This document shows, piece after piece, positions 51,840 to 60,147 of a stretch of DNA of 64,000 bases (positions are counted from its first letter, which is position 1; each line of letters begins with the position of its first letter). The notes below the pieces were generated by a model, which saw nothing but the letters and a program-made list of their open reading frames with translations, was not told where the DNA came from and did no database searches. The stretch is taken from the NCBI RefSeq assembly GCF_022496765.1, contig NZ_VANV01000016.1:62001-126000 (forward strand), written 5' to 3'. A program made the position numbers and the translations under genes. This stretch comes from Acidaminobacter sp. JC074 (lineage in GTDB: Bacteria > Bacillota > Clostridia > Peptostreptococcales > Acidaminobacteraceae).

Positions 51840-53512
51840 TGAGCGGATCTATTGTTTCTAGAGGTATAGCTATTGGTAGAGTGATGCGTATTGAACCTTA
51901 TAAACCTGTTGGCCTTATAAAAACAGAGGACACAGAAGGTGCAAAGTCATTGCTTTTAAAGAGTATGACTCAAACTTCAGAAGAGTTGAATGCGTTGGTG
52001 GATAAAACAAGAGAAAATGTCGGTGACCATGAAGCTGCTATTTTTGAAGCGCATCTTATGATATTATCAGATCCGACATTACTGCCGCAGATCGAAAGTA
52101 TCATTGAACATGATTCTCTATCTGCAGCTTCAGCTGTCGAAAGTGTGCTTTCTAGTATGGAAGACATGTTTAAAAATCTGGACTCGGACTATATGAAAGA
52201 GAGAGCTTTAGATATATACGACATCAAAAAAAGATGGGTTAAAAACATATTATCACCGACTGATAATAATATAAGCTTGTCTAGTGGTGTTATCTTAGTG
52301 GCAGAGGAGTTAACTCCTTCTGATACACTAGAACTGGATATGTCAAAGGTAGAAGGGTTACTGATGGAAAAAGGTGGTCTGACATCACATACAGCTATCT
52401 TGGCACAATCCATGGATATCCCTGCTATGGTAGGCTGCGGTTCATTAGAAAATTTGACACAAAACACGATGCTTATTCTTGATGCTAGGCAAGGTGAAAT
52501 CATCCTTGATTTTGATGATAAGATACTATCAGACTATCAAAAGCTCAAGGAAGAAGAAGCTAAGGAAAAAGAAGCTTTAAAACGTTTTGTAGATGTAAAA
52601 GGGCAAACCAAAGATGGAAAAAGAGTAGAAATTGCTTCAAATATTGCAGGCATCGATGATATAAAGGGTGTCCATGAAAACGGTGGAGAAGGTGTTGGTT
52701 TATTTAGGACAGAGTTTGTATACATGAACAGAAGTTCAGCACCTACTGAAGAGGAACAATTTAAAATCTATAAGAAAATTGTTGAGGGATTAAAGGGCAA
52801 GCCTATCATCTTTAGAACAATGGATATAGGTGGCGACAAAGAAGTACCTTATTTAAATATGCCTGCTGAACCAAATCCTTTCTTGGGATTTAGAGCTGTT
52901 CGTTATTGCTTACAAGATAAAAACTTATTTAAAGCACAGATTAGAGCAATATTAAGGGCATCTGCATATGGTAGTATTAAAATTATGTTTCCTATGATAG
53001 GATCCATCAGGCAATTTCTAGATGCAAAAGCTTTGGTAGAGACTTGTAAAAACGAGTTAAAATCAGAGGGCATAAAAATAAATGATGTTCCACTAGGTAT
53101 TATGATAGAAATTCCTTCTGCAGCAATCTTATCAGAAGAGTTTGCAAAATATGTGGATTTCTTTTCTATTGGGACAAACGACTTGACCCAGTATACTTTG
53201 GCAGTTGATAGGCAAAATGAATCGGTTAGTGAGCTTTATGATTATTTTGATCCAGCAGTCTTGAGCTTGATACAACATGTCATAAAAGTAGCTAACAAAA
53301 CTAAAACTTGGGTTGGAATGTGTGGTTCAGCCGCAGGTGATCCTTTGATGATACCTTTACTGGTTTCATGGGGGATTGATGAAATATCAATGGCTTCTTC
53401 TCAGATACTAAAGGCTAAGCAAATTGTCAGTGAAATGACCTTAAAGCCTATAGAGATGGAGCAAATAATGGCATGTTATGATGCTAAAGCAGTTAGAGCT
53501 CTTTTTACTTAG
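51839..53512 (+). CDS. ptsI: phosphoenolpyruvate-protein phosphotransferase (enzyme I)
   Basis: 557 residues, close to the usual 570. It takes phosphate from PEP and gives it to HPr. The N-terminal swivel domain has His184 in GGLTSHTAILAQSMDIPAMVG. The C-terminal TIM-barrel has EGVGLFRTEFVYM, FRTMDIGGDKEVPYL and FSIGTNDLTQYTLAVDR, plus the catalytic-cysteine region WVGMCGSAAGD. It is the last gene of the PTS operon. No terminator is seen before the repeats at 53577, so some read-through into the next leader is possible. Confidence 0.95.
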   Translation: MSGSIVSRGIAIGRVMRIEPYKPVGLIKTEDTEGAKSLLLKSMTQTSEELNALVDKTRENVGDHEAAIFEAHLMILSDPTLLPQIESIIEHDSLSAASAVESVLSSMEDMFKNLDSDYMKERALDIYDIKKRWVKNILSPTDNNISLSSGVILVAEELTPSDTLELDMSKVEGLLMEKGGLTSHTAILAQSMDIPAMVGCGSLENLTQNTMLILDARQGEIILDFDDKILSDYQKLKEEEAKEKEALKRFVDVKGQTKDGKRVEIASNIAGIDDIKGVHENGGEGVGLFRTEFVYMNRSSAPTEEEQFKIYKKIVEGLKGKPIIFRTMDIGGDKEVPYLNMPAEPNPFLGFRAVRYCLQDKNLFKAQIRAILRASAYGSIKIMFPMIGSIRQFLDAKALVETCKNELKSEGIKINDVPLGIMIEIPSAAILSEEFAKYVDFFSIGTNDLTQYTLAVDRQNESVSELYDYFDPAVLSLIQHVIKVANKTKTWVGMCGSAAGDPLMIPLLVSWGIDEISMASSQILKAKQIVSEMTLKPIEMEQIMACYDAKAVRALFT

Positions 53513-53576
53513 TTTGAGTGCAGTCTTAAAATTTGTATGATGCTTAATTAGTGAAGTTGAAGATATAAGAAAAAAT

Positions 53577-53648
53577 ATGACAGATGAAGACATAAAAAAT
53601 ATGACAGATGAAGACATAAAAAATATGACAAATGAAGACATAAAAAAT
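53577..53648 (+). repeat. three tandem 24-bp repeats
   Basis: Three head-to-tail copies of a 24-base unit (ATGACAGATGAAGACATAAA plus AAAT), the third with one change. They are in frame and would encode MTDEDIKN three times, within an open stretch from 53541 to a TGA at 53670 that lacks a ribosome site. Each unit has an A-run. The array abuts the -35 of the next promoter. Confidence 0.85.
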
Positions 53649-53649
53649 G

Positions 53650-53678
53650 TTGACAGAAGATTTATCAAGTGATATTAT
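53650..53678 (+). promoter_or_regulatory. promoter of the first T-box transcript
   Basis: TTGACA (53650-53655), 17-base spacer, TATTAT (53673-53678): consensus -35 directly after the 24-bp repeats. Confidence 0.75.
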
Positions 53679-53684
53679 CGGTAT

Positions 53685-53957
53685 TAACATTTAAAGGCAA
53701 TGAAGAGAAGTAGTAAATATATATCGTGTCATAGAGAGAAGATGGTTGGTGAAAATCTTTACATTGAGTATATTGAAGCAGTCTCAGAGCTGTGAACCGA
53801 AATGATAGTAGGCTTCAACGGAAATCCCCCGTTATCTTAGGATAGTGTATCGGCAGTAGGCCCGTACATAGTGAGTGCAGAGTTTATCTCTGAATTTAGG
53901 TGGTACCACGGATATCAATTCGCCCTAAGCAATTTTTGCTTAGGGTTTTTTATTTTT
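53685..53957 (+). ncRNA. T-box leader, threonine specifier (ACC), before the AlaRS-like gene
   Basis: Stem I holds GAGAG and a distal hairpin AAGAT..ATCTT with GGTTGGTGAAA. The specifier loop follows, with GAGC five bases before ACC (53796-53798) and AGTAG after it. The T-box sequence TAGGTGGTACCACGG lies at about 53897-53911, and the terminator CCCTAAGCAA/TTGCTTAGGG with T-run at 53923-53951. In both leaders of this locus the specifier starts after exactly 36 bases from the distal hairpin, so ACC (Thr) is chosen, not an Ala codon. Uncharged tRNA-Thr would stabilise the antiterminator and turn the gene on. Confidence 0.85.
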
Positions 53958-53974
53958 AAGAAAGGAAGAAAGCG

Positions 53975-55744
53975 ATGAAATCAAATGAACTAAGACAAAT
54001 GCATTTAAAATTCTATCAAGAAAGGAGACATCAGTTAGCAGCAGCAGCTTCACTTATTCCAGAAAATGATGGAAGTGTTCTTTATGTTTCAGCTGGTATG
54101 CAGCCGCTGATTCCATACCTGAAAGGTAAAAAACACCCTCAAGGGAAAAGACTGACCAATATTCAGAGATGTATAAGAACGGATGATATTGATGAAGTCG
54201 GAGACGATTATCATTTGACCATGTTTGAAATGATGGGCAACTGGTCTCTCGGAGATTATTTTAAAGAAGAGGCAATTAAGATGAGTTTTGATTTTCTGAC
54301 AGGTCATATAGGTATTGAACCTTGTCGCTTGGCTGTGACTGTCTATAAGGGGAATGATCAGGTGCCGGCAGATCTAGAAGCTGTAAAAACATGGCAGTCA
54401 CTTGGATTAAAGGACAGTCAGATTTTTTATTATGGGGATGATGAAAACTGGTGGGGACCAGTAGGAGAAACCGGACCTTGTGGTCCGGATTCAGAGATGT
54501 TCTATATAAATGATTTAGAGGATTGTTGTACTTCATGTGGACCGGCTTGTGACTGTGGCAAATATGTGGAAATCGGCAACAATGTCTTTATGACCTATAA
54601 CAAGTTAGAAGATGGATCCTTGGTTGAATTAGACCAAAAGAACATCGATGTCGGTCTGGGATTTGAAAGGCTATTGATTATAAAAAATAATCTAGAAAAT
54701 GTATATGAAACAGACCTTTTTATGCCGACTATTAAAGTTCTAGAAGATCTTAGTGGTCTTGTTTATGATACTTCCAATCAAAAGTATTTCAGAGTGATTG
54801 CTGAACATATGAGAGCATCGGTCTTTATACTGTCTGATCCAAGTGGTATCAAACCTACTAACTCTGAACAAGGTTATATACTCAGAAGACTTATTAGAAG
54901 AACCATCAGGATGTGTTTCAAATTAGGACTTCATGAAAATATATTGAAAGACTTGGCAGGTCTTATAATTGACCAGTACAAGGCGGTATATGATCAATTA
55001 GAAGTTAATAAGGCTTATACCCTCGATCAACTAGACATGGAATATAAGAAGTTCAGTGTCAGTTTAGAAAGTGGTCTCAAGTATGTTCATAAGTATTTGA
55101 ACAAACTAAATGACCATGAGGTACTCAGTGGAAAGGATGCTTTTAAACTTTATGATACTTATGGTTTTCCGCTTGAATTGACTGTAGAAGTGGCAAATGA
55201 GTATGGCAAGTCAGTTGATGTAAACCAGTTTGAAAGGTGTTTTAAAGAACATCAAGGAAAATCGAGATCAGGCTCTGTTAATAAGTTTAAAGGGGGATTA
55301 AGTGATCATGATGACATGTCCATTAAGCTTCATACAGCGACTCATCTTTTAAACGCTGCATTAAGAAAAGTTTTAGGTGATTCAGTATATCAAAGAGGCA
55401 GCCACATAAATAGTGAGCGTTTAAGATTCGACTTTTCTTTTGATAGAAAAATGACTAGAGAGGAAATAGATGAAGTTGAAGGCCTTGTAAATGAAGTTAT
55501 TTCAAATGATCTTGATGTCACCTATGATGAGATGTCTTTAGACCAGGCAAGAAAATTAGGTGCTATTGGTGTATTTGAATCGAAGTATGATGATAAGGTG
55601 AAAGTATATAGAATGGGTGATTTCTCATTAGAAATATGCGGTGGTCCTCATGTTGAAAACACATCAGAACTAGGCCGATTTAAAATTGTTAAAGAGCAAT
55701 CGTCTTCATCTGGTGTTAGAAGAATTAAGGCGGTCCTAGAATAA
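53975..55744 (+). CDS. AlaRS-like protein with editing domain, lacking the C-terminal domain
   Basis: 589 residues against about 870 for bacterial AlaRS. The class II catalytic core has motif 2 region FEMMGNWSLGDYFKEEA and motif 3 GLGFERLL, with a Cys-rich insert (CTSCGPACDCGKYVE). The editing domain metal site is complete: His453 and His457 (HTATH), Cys555 and His559 (CGGPH). The coiled-coil/C-Ala region is missing. The gene follows a T-box that reads a threonine codon, and two ThrRS genes come next. It may be a trans-editing or specialised synthetase acting on tRNA-Thr, rather than the housekeeping AlaRS. That role is inference. Confidence 0.8.
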   Translation: MKSNELRQMHLKFYQERRHQLAAAASLIPENDGSVLYVSAGMQPLIPYLKGKKHPQGKRLTNIQRCIRTDDIDEVGDDYHLTMFEMMGNWSLGDYFKEEAIKMSFDFLTGHIGIEPCRLAVTVYKGNDQVPADLEAVKTWQSLGLKDSQIFYYGDDENWWGPVGETGPCGPDSEMFYINDLEDCCTSCGPACDCGKYVEIGNNVFMTYNKLEDGSLVELDQKNIDVGLGFERLLIIKNNLENVYETDLFMPTIKVLEDLSGLVYDTSNQKYFRVIAEHMRASVFILSDPSGIKPTNSEQGYILRRLIRRTIRMCFKLGLHENILKDLAGLIIDQYKAVYDQLEVNKAYTLDQLDMEYKKFSVSLESGLKYVHKYLNKLNDHEVLSGKDAFKLYDTYGFPLELTVEVANEYGKSVDVNQFERCFKEHQGKSRSGSVNKFKGGLSDHDDMSIKLHTATHLLNAALRKVLGDSVYQRGSHINSERLRFDFSFDRKMTREEIDEVEGLVNEVISNDLDVTYDEMSLDQARKLGAIGVFESKYDDKVKVYRMGDFSLEICGGPHVENTSELGRFKIVKEQSSSSGVRRIKAVLE

Positions 55745-55781
55745 TCAGATGCAAAGCTTTCTTATATTTGTCCGTCTATGC

Positions 55782-55809
55782 TTGACAATTCATCTCAAAG
55801 TGTTAAAAT
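55782..55809 (+). promoter_or_regulatory. promoter of the second T-box transcript
   Basis: TTGACA (55782-55787), 16-base spacer, TAAAAT (55804-55809). It lies 37 bases after the AlaRS-like stop codon, so the thrS unit has its own start. Confidence 0.8.
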
Positions 55810-55815
55810 AAATTT

Positions 55816-56053
55816 AATATAGAAAGCGTTGAAGGAAAGAGTAATCTAGTGGCTGCTTTAAGAGAGGTTCTGATGGTGGAAAAGAACCAGTAAGTCTAGA
55901 TGAAAACTAATCCGGAGCATTTGACTGAGTAGATGGAAAGGTCAACGTTTAAGCACGATATAGCTGTTATCTTTCGATAATTGAGTGTTCATTCAATTAG
56001 GGTGGAACCGCGTGATATAATCTCGTCCCTTGCTATAGGGAGGAGATTTTTTT
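55816..56053 (+). ncRNA. T-box leader, threonine specifier (ACT), before the thrS pair
   Basis: The stem I base pairs AAGCGTTGA with TCAACGTTT. GAGAG is followed by the distal hairpin GTTCTGATGGTGGAAAAGAAC. GGAGC lies before the specifier ACT (55924-55926). The T-box consensus AGGGTGGAACCGCG is exact at 55999-56012. The terminator stem is AATCTCGTCCCT/AGGGAGGAGATT (one mismatch) with seven T at 56019-56053. The specifier fits the downstream threonyl-tRNA synthetases. Charged tRNA-Thr allows termination; uncharged tRNA-Thr induces. Confidence 0.93.
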
Positions 56054-56078
56054 GTATAAAATTTAACAGGAGGAAAGA

Positions 56079-58001
56079 ATGATCAAGATCACATTAAAAG
56101 ATGGTTCGATTAAAGAAGTTGAATCTGGAAAAACAATATTTGATGTTGCAAAATCAATTAGTGGAAGACTGGCAAAAGAAGCCGTTGCTGGTGTGGTAAA
56201 TGGTACGACCGTTGATTTGTCTTATGTATTAGATGAAGATGTAGATCTTAACATTCTTACCATTAATGATGAGGAAGGTATAGACATCTTTAGACATACC
56301 AGTGCTCACGTGATGGCCATGGCAGTTCAAAACCTGTTTACTGGTACAAAACTGGCGATAGGTCCACCTATAGAAAATGGATTTTACTATGATTTTGATA
56401 CAGACCATGTTTTTGTACCAGAAGACCTAGAAAAAATAGAAGAAGAAATGAAACGCATCATAAAGGAAGATTTAAAACCTGAAAGGTTTACACTTCCTAG
56501 GGACCAAGCCCTTAAGTTTGTTGCTGACCTAGAAGCAGACTACAAGGTTGAGCTTATCAATGACTTACCTGAAGATGCAGAACTTTCATTTTACAAACAT
56601 GGTGAATTTGTAGATTTATGTGCAGGGCCACATTTGCCTGGTTTAAAGCAAATTAAGGCTTTTAAGCTTTTATCTATTGCAGGTGCCTACTGGCGTGGTG
56701 ATGCAGATAAGAAAATGCTGCAGAGAATTTACGCAACTTCTTTTCCAAAAGCTTCTCAGCTTGAAGCACATCTTCATAGGTTGGAAGAAGCTAAAAAGCG
56801 TGACCATAGAAAACTGGGCAAGGAGCTGAAATTGTTCAGCCTAATGGAGCAAGGTCCAGGCTTCCCATTTTTCTTACCAAAAGGCATGGTTGTTAAAAAC
56901 AAACTCTTGGAATACTGGAGAGAAGTTCATGATGAGGCTGGTTATGTAGAAATTGAAACACCTATGATTCTTAATAGGGATTTATGGGAAACTTCTGGCC
57001 ACTGGTATCACTATTCAGAGAACATGTACTCTTTGAAGATTGATGAAGAAGACTATGCCATCAAACCTATGAACTGTCCAGGCGGTATGCTGGTCTATAA
57101 AACAGAACTGCGTTCTTATAGGGACTTTCCTATGAGAGTCGGTGAGCTTGGAAAGGTTCATCGTCATGAACTGTCTGGTGCTTTACATGGATTAATGAGA
57201 GTGAGAGCCTTTACTCAAGATGATGCCCACATTTTTATGTTGCCATCACAGATTAAAGATGAAATCAAAGAAGTGTGTCGTGTTATTGATTCTGTATATG
57301 AGACATTTGGATTTAAGTACCATGTGGAATTATCTACACGTCCAGAAAAATCAATTGGTAGTGAGGAGCAGTGGGAACATGCTGAGAAGGCCTTACAGGA
57401 AGCCTTAGAGGAAATGAACTTAGATTATAAGTTAAATCCTGGTGATGGTGCCTTTTACGGCCCTAAGATAGACTTCCACCTAGAAGACTGCATCGGTAGA
57501 ACATGGCAATGCGGCACCATTCAACTGGACATGCAGCTACCAGAAAGATTTGATTTAACATATATCGGTGAAGATGGAGAAAAGCATAGACCGGTAGTTA
57601 TTCACAGGGTTGCATTTGGTTCTATAGAAAGGTTCTTAGGTATTTTAATAGAACACTTTGCTGGTAAGTTTCCAACATGGTTGTCACCTGTACAGGTTAA
57701 GCTGATTACAGTGGCAGATAGACATGAAATGTATGCTAAGAACATTAAGTCTACTTTAGAGTCATATGACATTAGAGTGGAATTAGATAATAGACATGAA
57801 TCTGTAGGTTATAAGATTCGTGAAGCCAGACTAGAAAGAAATCCATATATGCTGGTGATTGGTGATAAAGAACTTGAAGAGAGAAATATCGCCGTAAGAT
57901 CAAGAGATGAAGGTGAACTTGGTAGTATGTCTTTAGAAGACTTTACTGAAAGATTGCTTGATGAGATAGTATTAAAGAAGATAGGAGAAAAGAATGATTA
58001 A
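56079..58001 (+). CDS. thrS: threonyl-tRNA synthetase 1
   Basis: 640 residues, canonical ThrRS. TGS domain (1-62), editing domain with HTSAH and CAGPH (about 72-225), class II core and anticodon-binding domain (about 540-640). Zinc ligands Cys333 (MNCPGG), His384 (QDDAH) and His509 (VIHRVAFGS) correspond to E. coli Cys334, His385 and His511; the threonine-contacting Gln and Asp of TQDDAH are present. Codon use is mixed (CTG, CGT, AGC occur), unlike the second copy. AGGAGGAAAG precedes the ATG. Its end overlaps the next thrS by 8 nt. Confidence 0.95.
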   Translation: MIKITLKDGSIKEVESGKTIFDVAKSISGRLAKEAVAGVVNGTTVDLSYVLDEDVDLNILTINDEEGIDIFRHTSAHVMAMAVQNLFTGTKLAIGPPIENGFYYDFDTDHVFVPEDLEKIEEEMKRIIKEDLKPERFTLPRDQALKFVADLEADYKVELINDLPEDAELSFYKHGEFVDLCAGPHLPGLKQIKAFKLLSIAGAYWRGDADKKMLQRIYATSFPKASQLEAHLHRLEEAKKRDHRKLGKELKLFSLMEQGPGFPFFLPKGMVVKNKLLEYWREVHDEAGYVEIETPMILNRDLWETSGHWYHYSENMYSLKIDEEDYAIKPMNCPGGMLVYKTELRSYRDFPMRVGELGKVHRHELSGALHGLMRVRAFTQDDAHIFMLPSQIKDEIKEVCRVIDSVYETFGFKYHVELSTRPEKSIGSEEQWEHAEKALQEALEEMNLDYKLNPGDGAFYGPKIDFHLEDCIGRTWQCGTIQLDMQLPERFDLTYIGEDGEKHRPVVIHRVAFGSIERFLGILIEHFAGKFPTWLSPVQVKLITVADRHEMYAKNIKSTLESYDIRVELDNRHESVGYKIREARLERNPYMLVIGDKELEERNIAVRSRDEGELGSMSLEDFTERLLDEIVLKKIGEKND

Positions 58002-59943
58002 GATTACTTTAAAAGATGGATCTGTTAGAGACGTCGAAAAAGGTTCGTCGGTATTTGATGTTGCAAAGGCAATATCAGGCAGACTGGCTAAAGAAGCTGT
58101 TGTAGGTGAAGTAAATGGTGAGTTGGTTGATTTGTCATTTGAGTTAAATGAAGATGTGGACTTAAACATCTTAAAGTTTGATGATGAAAAAGGTAGAGAT
58201 ACTTTTAGACACTCAACTGCACATATTATGGCTAGAGCGGTAAAGAACTTATACCCAAACACTAAGCTTGCAATTGGTCCATCTATTGAAAATGGTTTTT
58301 ACTATGACTTTGAAGTAGAAAAGAACTTCACACCAGAAGATTTAGAAAAAATCGAAAAAGAAATGAAAAACATTATCTCTGCTAAAGAGAAGTTCGAAAG
58401 ATTTGAATTACCAAGACAAGAAGCATTAGACCTTGTTAAAAAAATGAAAGAAGACTATAAAGAAGAGCTGATTAATGATCTTCCTGAAGATGCTATCATC
58501 TCATTCTACAGACATGGTGATTTTGTTGACTTATGTGCAGGTCCTCATGTTCATGAGATTAAGTTTATCAAAGCCTTTAAGCTGTTAAGTGCAACAGGTG
58601 CTTACTGGAGAGGTGATGAAAACAATAAGATGCTTCAAAGAATCTATGGTACTTGTTTCCCGAAAGCAAATATGTTAGAAACTCACTTAGCTAAGTTAGA
58701 AGATGCTAAGAAGAGAGATCATAATAAACTAGGTAGAGAGCTACAGATTTTCAATACAAATGAAAATATCGGTCAAGGCTTACCACTTTTATTACCAAAG
58801 GGTGCTAAGATCGTTCAAATTCTTCAAAGATTTGTTGAAGATGAAGAAGAGAGACGTGGCTATGAGTTAACTAAAACACCTTTAATGGCTAAGTCTGATT
58901 TATATAAGATTTCAGGTCACTGGCAATTGTACAAAGATGGTATGTTTGTATTAGGTGATGAAGAAGTAGATAAGGAAGTATTTGGTCTTAGACCGATGAC
59001 TTGTCCATTCCAAATCATGGTTTACAAGAACACTCAAAAGTCATACAGAGACTTACCAAAGCGTTACAATGAGACTTCTACTTTGTTCAGAAACGAATCA
59101 TCTGGTGAAATGCATGGTCTTATCAGAGTTAGACAATTTACTATTTCTGAAGGTCACTTAATGGTAACACCAGAGCAGTTAGAAGACGAGTTCAAAGGTG
59201 TTGTATCATTAATCAACTACTTTATGGACACATTAGGTATTCATGAAGATATCACTTACCAATTCTCAAAGTGGGATCCTAACAAGTCTGAAAAGTACAT
59301 CGGTACTCCAGAACAATGGGAATCAGCTCAAGATCAAATGAGAACAATCTTAGACCACTTAGAAATTGATTATGTGGAAGCTGAAGGTGAAGCGGCATTT
59401 TATGGTCCTAAGCTTGATATTCAGTTTAAGAACGTACATGGTAAAGAAGATACAATTATTACTGTACAAATTGACTTTGCATTGGCTGAGAAGTTTGATA
59501 TGACATACATTGATTCGAATGGTGAAAAGAAGCATCCTTATATTATCCATAGAACTTCAATTGGTTGTTATGAAAGAACTTTAGCTATGTTAATTGAGAA
59601 GTATGCAGGTAAGTTCCCAGCTTGGTTAGCACCAGTTCAAGTGAAAATGTTACCAATTGCTGATAGACATCTAGACTACACTTATGAACTTAAAAAAGAG
59701 TTTGAAAAGCATGGTATCAGAGTAGAGATTGATGCTAGACTTGAATCAGTAGGTTATAAAATCAGAGAAGCAAGACTTGAAAGAAACCCATACATGCTTG
59801 TTATTGGTGACAATGAAGTTGAGCAAAAGAATATTTCTGTTAGATCTAGAGATAAGGGTGAGTTAGGCGCAATGAGCGTTGAAGACTTTATCAAAGACCT
59901 AGTAGAAGAGATTGAAACTAAGGCAATCTTGTTACAAGATTAA
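57994..59943 (+). CDS. thrS: threonyl-tRNA synthetase 2, divergent catalytic core
   Basis: 649 residues, overlapping copy 1 by 8 nt, with AGGAG upstream. The TGS, editing (HSTAH, CAGPH) and anticodon-binding parts closely follow copy 1. The catalytic core (about 245-530) does not: LRPMTCPFQIMVYK replaces IKPMNCPGGMLVYK, and FTISEGH replaces FTQDDAH. Zinc ligands Cys337, His388 and His519 remain, but the Gln and Asp that contact threonine become Ile384 and Glu386. Codons are strongly biased (TTA, AGA, GCT), which suggests this copy is the more highly expressed one. A strong terminator follows. Confidence 0.9.
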   Translation: MIKITLKDGSVRDVEKGSSVFDVAKAISGRLAKEAVVGEVNGELVDLSFELNEDVDLNILKFDDEKGRDTFRHSTAHIMARAVKNLYPNTKLAIGPSIENGFYYDFEVEKNFTPEDLEKIEKEMKNIISAKEKFERFELPRQEALDLVKKMKEDYKEELINDLPEDAIISFYRHGDFVDLCAGPHVHEIKFIKAFKLLSATGAYWRGDENNKMLQRIYGTCFPKANMLETHLAKLEDAKKRDHNKLGRELQIFNTNENIGQGLPLLLPKGAKIVQILQRFVEDEEERRGYELTKTPLMAKSDLYKISGHWQLYKDGMFVLGDEEVDKEVFGLRPMTCPFQIMVYKNTQKSYRDLPKRYNETSTLFRNESSGEMHGLIRVRQFTISEGHLMVTPEQLEDEFKGVVSLINYFMDTLGIHEDITYQFSKWDPNKSEKYIGTPEQWESAQDQMRTILDHLEIDYVEAEGEAAFYGPKLDIQFKNVHGKEDTIITVQIDFALAEKFDMTYIDSNGEKKHPYIIHRTSIGCYERTLAMLIEKYAGKFPAWLAPVQVKMLPIADRHLDYTYELKKEFEKHGIRVEIDARLESVGYKIREARLERNPYMLVIGDNEVEQKNISVRSRDKGELGAMSVEDFIKDLVEEIETKAILLQD

Positions 59944-59947
59944 TTAT

Positions 59948-59987
59948 AAAAGATTCATCCCCAGTGGATGAGTCTTTTATTTTTTTG
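59948..59987 (+). terminator. strong terminator after the thrS pair
   Basis: A 13-bp stem AAAAGATTCATCC/GGATGAGTCTTTT (one U-G), CCAGT loop, then A and seven T. Confidence 0.9.
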
Positions 59988-60091
59988 TCCTGTAAACGAT
60001 GGCTATTAGAAGATGGTCAACCATTATTTTCTTACAGGATGACAATTAAAATTTAATAAATGTTATTTCTTTATAAAATCTTATATTTTAT

Positions 60092-60120
60092 TTGTTTTAA
60101 ATCTGAAACTTGGGTATAGA
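60092..60120 (+). promoter_or_regulatory. promoter of the Lon-family protease gene
   Basis: TTGTTT (60092-60097), 17-base spacer, TATAGA (60115-60120), 27 bases before the start codon. No heat-shock CIRCE or CtsR-like site is visible. Confidence 0.55.
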
Positions 60121-60147
60121 GTAAATATAGATGAGAAGGAGGATGTT

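Noticed and set aside
53577..53648. CRISPR-like repeat
   Set aside because: Units are contiguous with no spacers, unit length 24, no leader or cas genes.
53441..53668. Minus-strand open frame of 75 residues over the tandem repeats
   Set aside because: Low-complexity antisense reading of the 24-bp repeats, with no ribosome site and partly inside ptsI.
53541..53672. Short protein of repeated MTDEDIKN
   Set aside because: No convincing start codon with a ribosome site, and the region doubles as the promoter of the T-box transcript.
53791..53799. Alanine (GCT) specifier in the first T-box
   Set aside because: The GCT within GAGCTG belongs to the conserved GAGC before the specifier; alignment with the second leader places ACC at the codon position.
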